A stretch of DNA of 44,135 nt from Candidatus Hermodarchaeota archaeon (GTDB lineage Archaea; Asgardarchaeota; Hermodarchaeia; Hermodarchaeales; Hermodarchaeaceae): positions 1 to 44,135 of the forward strand of contig JAEOTB010000066.1 of assembly GCA_016840065.1 (NCBI GenBank), in the 5' to 3' direction. The notes under the pieces were generated by a model, which worked only from the letters and a program-made list of their open reading frames with translations, ran no database searches and was not told the origin of the DNA. Shown one piece after another: positions 40,318 through 44,135 of this stretch. Every line of letters starts with the position of its first letter. The first letter of the stretch is position 1. The translations under genes and the position numbers were made by a program.

Positions 40318-40442
40318 ACCTGTCCTTCACACACGGTCTTTTTAACTTTTCACGGTCTCGACGATCTGATAGGCATATCTCAACCTTGACAATGGAATAC
40401 TTAGTTATCCAGATTATGAAATAACGATTGTATTCTGCCAAA

Positions 40443-40489
40443 TATTGTCACAATAACAAAAAATTGAGTTGTCTTCAAACGTTTATAAG
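40443..40489 (+). promoter_or_regulatory. Promoter of the rhodanese-monooxygenase gene with palindrome
   Basis: A clear TATA box TTTATAAG (40482-40489) lies 55-65 bases before the start codon. Upstream of it is a perfect 13-base palindrome, TATTGT-C-ACAATA (40443-40455), a likely regulator site. The neighbourhood is A/T-rich. Confidence 0.5.
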
Positions 40490-40552
40490 CTATTAGCGTA
40501 GACTGATGTTCTTGTATACAAATTCCTGGGATACTGTGAAGAAGTGATGTCG

Positions 40553-41137
40553 ATGAACTTGATTGTGGATGTGAGAAGTAGAGAGGAATACTATAGAAGT
40601 CATGTGAAAGGCGCATTGAACATTCCCCTGTTCGATTTGGAGTATTACATTGCCTTCTTGAAAGATAAGGACGTTTTATTTTACTGCAACAGTGGGCACA
40701 GGTCGAAATTGGCTGTTGAATACGTCACCAAGAAAGGGATTAAAGCCACTATGATTCCAACAGAAGAACTTGCTAAATACGAGAAAGAGGGGAAGCCAAT
40801 AATATGCGCCTTAAATTATCTCTCGGTGAAGCCCGGATGTGAAGCGGAGTTCGAAGAAATGGTTAAAGAGCTGTGCCATGTAACCAATGGAATGAAAGGC
40901 TTTCTCGGGTCAAAAATATTTAAGATCTCAACAATTTCCTATGGGGGAACTGGACTTCAAGGAGCATACGAGGATATCGATGTCAGGCCAAGCAAATATG
41001 TGATGTTGACCTACTGGACAAGCAAAGAAGCCCATGAGGAATTCCATAAGGAAAAGGAGATTCTCAAAGGATTCATGGATATGATGAAATACGTCTCGAT
41101 AATGCCCTACGAAGAATATGGCGAAATCATGAGATAG
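40553..41137 (+). CDS. Rhodanese fused to an antibiotic-biosynthesis-monooxygenase-like domain
   Basis: About 194 residues. Residues 1-85 are a rhodanese domain (MNLIVDVRSREEYYRSHVKG) with the active loop CNSGHRS (Cys near 45, Arg near 50), which carries a persulfide in sulfur transfer. Residues ~90-190 are an ABM-like ferredoxin fold (ALNYLSVKPGCEAEFEEMV, then KYVMLTYWTSKEAHEEF and FMDMMKYVSIM), as found in small cofactor-free monooxygenases or haem-degrading proteins. The fusion is uncommon. The start is ATG 40553 (with ATG 40547 and GTG 40544 close by) after GTGAT. The promoter has a TATA box and a palindrome. Confidence 0.8.
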   Translation: MNLIVDVRSREEYYRSHVKGALNIPLFDLEYYIAFLKDKDVLFYCNSGHRSKLAVEYVTKKGIKATMIPTEELAKYEKEGKPIICALNYLSVKPGCEAEFEEMVKELCHVTNGMKGFLGSKIFKISTISYGGTGLQGAYEDIDVRPSKYVMLTYWTSKEAHEEFHKEKEILKGFMDMMKYVSIMPYEEYGEIMR

Positions 41138-41293
41138 CTAGAACCCTTCACTTCTTTGTCCTGAGGAATTGAATCATTGTTTTAGATTCATATGCGATTG
41201 GGGAACTGAATGCTTGCAACTAGGGGCAAAAAGCATGGTGGAGGCCAGTGAACAAGAAACCCTCGCAAAAATCCAGACCTCCTACACAATTAC

Positions 41294-41302
41294 AATTATA
41301 AG
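41294..41302 (+). promoter_or_regulatory. TATA box of the beta-lactamase-family gene
   Basis: AATTATAAG ends 25 bases before the ATG at 41327, which has no clear ribosome binding site. The distance places the transcription start at or next to the start codon, as in leaderless archaeal mRNAs. Confidence 0.5.
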
Positions 41303-41326
41303 CCCTGGCTTGGGTTCGCTGGGGTT

Positions 41327-43138
41327 ATGAGTTCTCGCGGAGATCAGGTCGCTCCCGGATCCTTCGGGTCTGTCGTGAAGCGTCTCAAGGAAGGTGTCAC
41401 AACATGTATGACCGAGCACAAAACCTCCGCTCTGGCCATTAGCGTTGTGACCAAGGAGCAGATAGTGTATCAGGCAGCCTTCGGACACCTGGACCGAGAA
41501 CATAAGCAAAAGGTAGACCACGATACGCTGTTTTCTATCCAGTCAACCAGCAAGCTCATCACGGCCCTAGCCTTCATGATGGCAGTACAGGATGGAGTGG
41601 TGAGCCTCGATGACAAGTTGGTAGATTACTATCCCGAATTCAAAGTGCGGAGCCAGTGGGGGGACTCGGAGGGTGACAGGATTACGTTCCGGCAGCTACT
41701 CTCTCATCAGTCGGGCTTGCCGCAATTCACGAGGGTTGGTGGTTGTTTTGATGACAGCCCTCACACCTTTGAAGAGCGAGTAGAGAGCGTGGTGGGGACT
41801 TGGCTGCAGGCGCCGGTCGGGCAACGTTTCAACTACTCCAATATTGGTTTTGACCTAGTTGCCTACACCCTGCAGCGAATCACGGGAAAGCCCTTCCCGG
41901 ACTACGTTAGGGAGAAACTGGCAAACCCATTGGGAATGACCTCGCTTTCTTATGGGCACGGCGAAGTCGCAAAGAACCCCAATCATGTAATCGGATACGA
42001 GTACGGCGCATTACCAGTGGAGTTTAATTATGCCTTGGGTTACGGGTGTGGCGTAGCCTGGCTCAGTATCACAGACCTCACCAAGCTAGTCCAGTTTCTG
42101 GTTAACCACGGAAACCATCAGGAAACACAACTAATTCAACCAGAACTACTAGACGAGATGCTCACCAGACAAATCAAAGGCACGGAAGGATACTCATATG
42201 GCTTAGGCGTGTTCATCCGGGGCATTGATGTCAGAGCCGTAAAACACGACGGTGGGGGCTATGGATACAGCGGCAGCCTCCAATGGCTACCAGACCACGG
42301 TATTGGAGTCGTCGTGGAAACAAATAACGAAGCTCACTTCCCCTGCGCGACCAGCCAAGCAGACAAGGCGCTGGACCTGATGCTCGAAGCCGTCGGCGTT
42401 GAACGCCAAGAATATTCACCCGAGACCTTGGTTACTCGACCCGCTGTGTCGATCGAACCCGTTCGGCTCCAACGCCTAGAAGGAATGTACTCAGGGATAA
42501 TAGGTATTATCAATATCAAACTCCGTGATAGCAAGCTCTTCGCATACCTTGGCTCAAGCGAGTTCGAACTCACTCCCCATAGCGAAACTCAGTTCACTGG
42601 GAAGTTCCCACCAGCACTCAAGTTCACCTTCTGCACGAGAGGCAACAAACACCCCGCAAAACTAACAATCTTTCGCCAAGGGAGTGGACTAGAGGACCTA
42701 CTCTATCTTCAGCCGCTCCCCAAGGATGAACCGCAAGGACCCAACAAGCCCCATTGGAAGCAATACGTCGGACTCTACAGGATGTTCTATTACGGGTCAC
42801 AGCCGAGTCACTTGGGAGTCGCTATCAAGGACGGGCATCTGGTGCTCAAATCCTTCGCAGGAGTGACAAAACTCCAAGAGCACGAAAGCCTCTCCGGAGT
42901 CTTCTTCACACCCAATGGAGGATCAGTGGTGTTCGAGGGCAACCGAATGTACAATGGGAATTGCCCGGCAGTCCGTGTTGATGATCCCGTTCAAGACTTC
43001 AGCAGGTATGCCTCGTCAGGGAAACGCCATCGGCTCCTCCAAAAATTCGTAGTAGACTTTACAGCACAGATACTCGAGTTCCTCGACCGACAAGAAGAAG
43101 CAGAAGCACTAAGAGCCGTCAAATCACAATGGAACTGA
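41327..43138 (+). CDS. Serine beta-lactamase-family (class C/ esterase-like) hydrolase with C-terminal beta domain
   Basis: 603 residues. The catalytic domain (~20-370) has the penicillin-binding-protein motifs: SxxK as STSK (Ser 73, Lys 76), YxN as YSN (~170-172) and HxG as HDG (~307-309). The rest (~390-590) is beta-rich, with repeats of the type YVGLYRMFYYG, as in family members with lipocalin-like C-terminal domains. No signal peptide is seen, so it is probably cytoplasmic; substrates may be D-amino-acid peptides or esters rather than antibiotics. The upstream TATA box suggests leaderless transcription. In this window it is followed by a metallo-beta-lactamase-fold gene about 115 bases downstream. 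Confidence 0.85.
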   Translation: MSSRGDQVAPGSFGSVVKRLKEGVTTCMTEHKTSALAISVVTKEQIVYQAAFGHLDREHKQKVDHDTLFSIQSTSKLITALAFMMAVQDGVVSLDDKLVDYYPEFKVRSQWGDSEGDRITFRQLLSHQSGLPQFTRVGGCFDDSPHTFEERVESVVGTWLQAPVGQRFNYSNIGFDLVAYTLQRITGKPFPDYVREKLANPLGMTSLSYGHGEVAKNPNHVIGYEYGALPVEFNYALGYGCGVAWLSITDLTKLVQFLVNHGNHQETQLIQPELLDEMLTRQIKGTEGYSYGLGVFIRGIDVRAVKHDGGGYGYSGSLQWLPDHGIGVVVETNNEAHFPCATSQADKALDLMLEAVGVERQEYSPETLVTRPAVSIEPVRLQRLEGMYSGIIGIINIKLRDSKLFAYLGSSEFELTPHSETQFTGKFPPALKFTFCTRGNKHPAKLTIFRQGSGLEDLLYLQPLPKDEPQGPNKPHWKQYVGLYRMFYYGSQPSHLGVAIKDGHLVLKSFAGVTKLQEHESLSGVFFTPNGGSVVFEGNRMYNGNCPAVRVDDPVQDFSRYASSGKRHRLLQKFVVDFTAQILEFLDRQEEAEALRAVKSQWN

Positions 43139-43253
43139 ATCATCAGCTCCCAGGCGATAAGAGTCACGAACCAGAGCATAGACTAATAGTCCTGATTGGA
43201 AATGCACTATCCTTTAATCCAGTCCTCACACGCTTCTAGTGGGAGGCACTCTG

Positions 43254-43952
43254 ATGGTAGAAGTTGTCGAGATAGCTGATGGCGTATACGCCTTTGCGGA
43301 GTTCCTGAAAGAGAACGATATCTCTGTCTCCTGTTTCCTAGTCCAGGATGAAAAACAGGTAATCATCGAGACAGGAACCCTGAGTCTAGCAAGACCCTTC
43401 CTGAAACGAATGTCCGAACTGGGTCCTCTGGACAAGACATCTCATATCTTCGTCACTCATGAGCACCAGGACCATTTCGGTGGTTTACCCGAGTTCATCT
43501 CCGAAGCCTTCAGCGCAAAAGTCGTCGCACACAGGACAATAACTGCTCAACTAGCCTTTTCTGGTATCGTGGGGCGAAACCTGCTTGTAGAGGGAGGAGA
43601 AGCCATCAAGCTAGGGAAAAGAACCATTCACATCTACTATGCTCCTATCGAGACCAAAGGGAATATCATCTTTCTCCTTGAACCTGATGGAATCCTCTTC
43701 ACTGGTGATTACTTCGGTCAACTCACCAAGGAGACTTGGACTCCATACACACGAATGCCGACGAACGTGTTCATTCATAACATCATCGCCTTCCATCAGG
43801 CCCTCGGATACTTCCAGAAAGACTTCATCAAGTACTTCTCTCCCCTGAAGAGAAAGTCTCTACAGTTCATTGCACCCTCCCACGGATCAATGATTAAAGA
43901 GTCCATTTCAGAGATATTCGAAAAAGTGATTAAGGCAAAGCTAGAGAAATGA
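43254..43952 (+). CDS. Metallo-beta-lactamase-fold protein
   Basis: About 232 residues from ATG 43254 with GGGAGG seven bases upstream; a GTG at 43239 is in frame but has no ribosome binding site. The metal motif THEHQDH (His 69 and 71, Asp 73, His 74), a later FTGDYFG and APSHG are present. The whole N-terminal half (VEVVEIADGVYAFAEF, SCFLVQDEKQVIIETG) resembles the flavodiiron-type oxygen reductase MBL domain, but the flavodoxin domain is absent. The catalytic role is unclear. Its stop overlaps the start of the roadblock/longin-like gene (ATGA at 43949-43952), so they are translationally coupled. Confidence 0.85.
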   Translation: MVEVVEIADGVYAFAEFLKENDISVSCFLVQDEKQVIIETGTLSLARPFLKRMSELGPLDKTSHIFVTHEHQDHFGGLPEFISEAFSAKVVAHRTITAQLAFSGIVGRNLLVEGGEAIKLGKRTIHIYYAPIETKGNIIFLLEPDGILFTGDYFGQLTKETWTPYTRMPTNVFIHNIIAFHQALGYFQKDFIKYFSPLKRKSLQFIAPSHGSMIKESISEIFEKVIKAKLEK

Positions 43953-44135
43953 AAGAAGGAGCGACAATCGCAGAAATCGGAGGAACAAACCCAGTGATTC
44001 TAGGATACATTCTTAGCAGCGAAGACGGCTTGGTTATTCATTACGACTTCTTTCCAAGTGGAAGAATAAAGGATATCATGGACGTTGATCTAGTTGGTGG
44101 AGCTATCTCTGCCATTTCCACCTTCACTATAGCTA
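43949..44135 (+). CDS. Roadblock/longin-like protein (3'-truncated by window edge)
   Basis: The frame is open to the right edge, showing about 62 residues. They include ILGYILSSEDGLVIHYDFF and VDLVGGAISAISTFTIA, matching a family common in Asgard archaea that looks like a roadblock/LC7 or longin domain, with a short GLVI strand followed by a (D/V)DLxGGxxSAIxxF helix. Such domains often pair with small GTPases. The assignment is by pattern on a partial protein. It begins four bases before the end of the MBL-fold gene. Confidence 0.6.
   Translation, partial: MKEGATIAEIGGTNPVILGYILSSEDGLVIHYDFFPSGRIKDIMDVDLVGGAISAISTFTIA

Noticed and set aside
1..44135. Search for CRISPR arrays, transposases, integrases, phage genes, and ubiquitin/E1/E2 genes.
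   Set aside because: None was seen on either strand; the RING-like findings therefore have no ubiquitin partners within this window.

Overview
The window reads as a piece of an Asgard archaeon chromosome, possibly Thorarchaeota-like (the lineage is a guess from gene content). It carries a Rab/Ras-like small GTPase, a roadblock/longin-like protein cut by the right edge, RING-like and B-box-like zinc proteins, a PH/GRAM-like zinc-ribbon protein, archaemetzincin, a free-standing AlaX editing protein and several secreted proteins with Ig-like domains and one C-terminal membrane anchor. Initiation signals are archaeal: TATA-like boxes, GGAGGTGA-type ribosome binding sites, and frequent GTG and TTG starts. 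I found no tRNA, rRNA, CRISPR array, insertion sequence or phage gene.

Left part (1-7.5 kb, all minus strand): a winged-helix regulator, a leucine-rich-repeat protein, then seven consecutive paralogues whose C-terminal Cys/Asp pattern resembles L-2-amino-thiazoline-4-carboxylate (ATC) hydrolase. They fall into two subfamilies in the order A-B-B-B-B-A-A in the direction of transcription, and the first B copy read is shortened and has lost key residues. A strong palindrome lies between the regulator and a divergent NTF2-like gene.

7.6-24.3 kb: a large anchored arylsulfotransferase-like protein, a small membrane protein, a WD40 relic, a class-V PLP enzyme, a second LRR protein, two surface DJ-1/PfpI-like proteins, two unknown genes, and a methyltransferase overlapping a membrane-anchored protein. 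A zinc-protein cluster follows: three B-box-like membrane proteins on the plus strand, flanked on the minus strand by one membrane-anchored and one soluble protein with nearly the same RING-like domain.

24.4-30.5 kb: a flavin split-barrel protein coupled to AlaX (apparently starting at ATT), an AlaX 3' relic, a charge-segregated Arg-rich/acidic protein, a creatininase-family hydrolase, a saccharopine dehydrogenase-like enzyme, a GNAT acetyltransferase, the small GTPase and the convergent PH-like protein. A hairpin-rich gap at 30.5-30.9 kb holds an 18-codon ORF behind a perfect Shine-Dalgarno sequence.

30.9-44.1 kb: a secreted seven-repeat propeller-like protein, an NTF2-like candidate, a DUF72 protein, archaemetzincin, two tandem GH3-family acyl-adenylating enzymes, a radical SAM protein, a HEAT-like protein, a rhodanese-monooxygenase fusion, a serine beta-lactamase-family hydrolase, and a metallo-beta-lactamase-fold protein overlapping the roadblock/longin-like gene.

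The strongest candidates for something undescribed are the ATC-hydrolase-like array with its LRR and regulator genes, and the split RING/B-box cluster. Smaller leads are the hairpin-plus-pyrimidine 3' ends shared by four minus-strand genes and the hairpin-rich small-ORF locus. Family assignments come from reading motifs by eye, without database searches.
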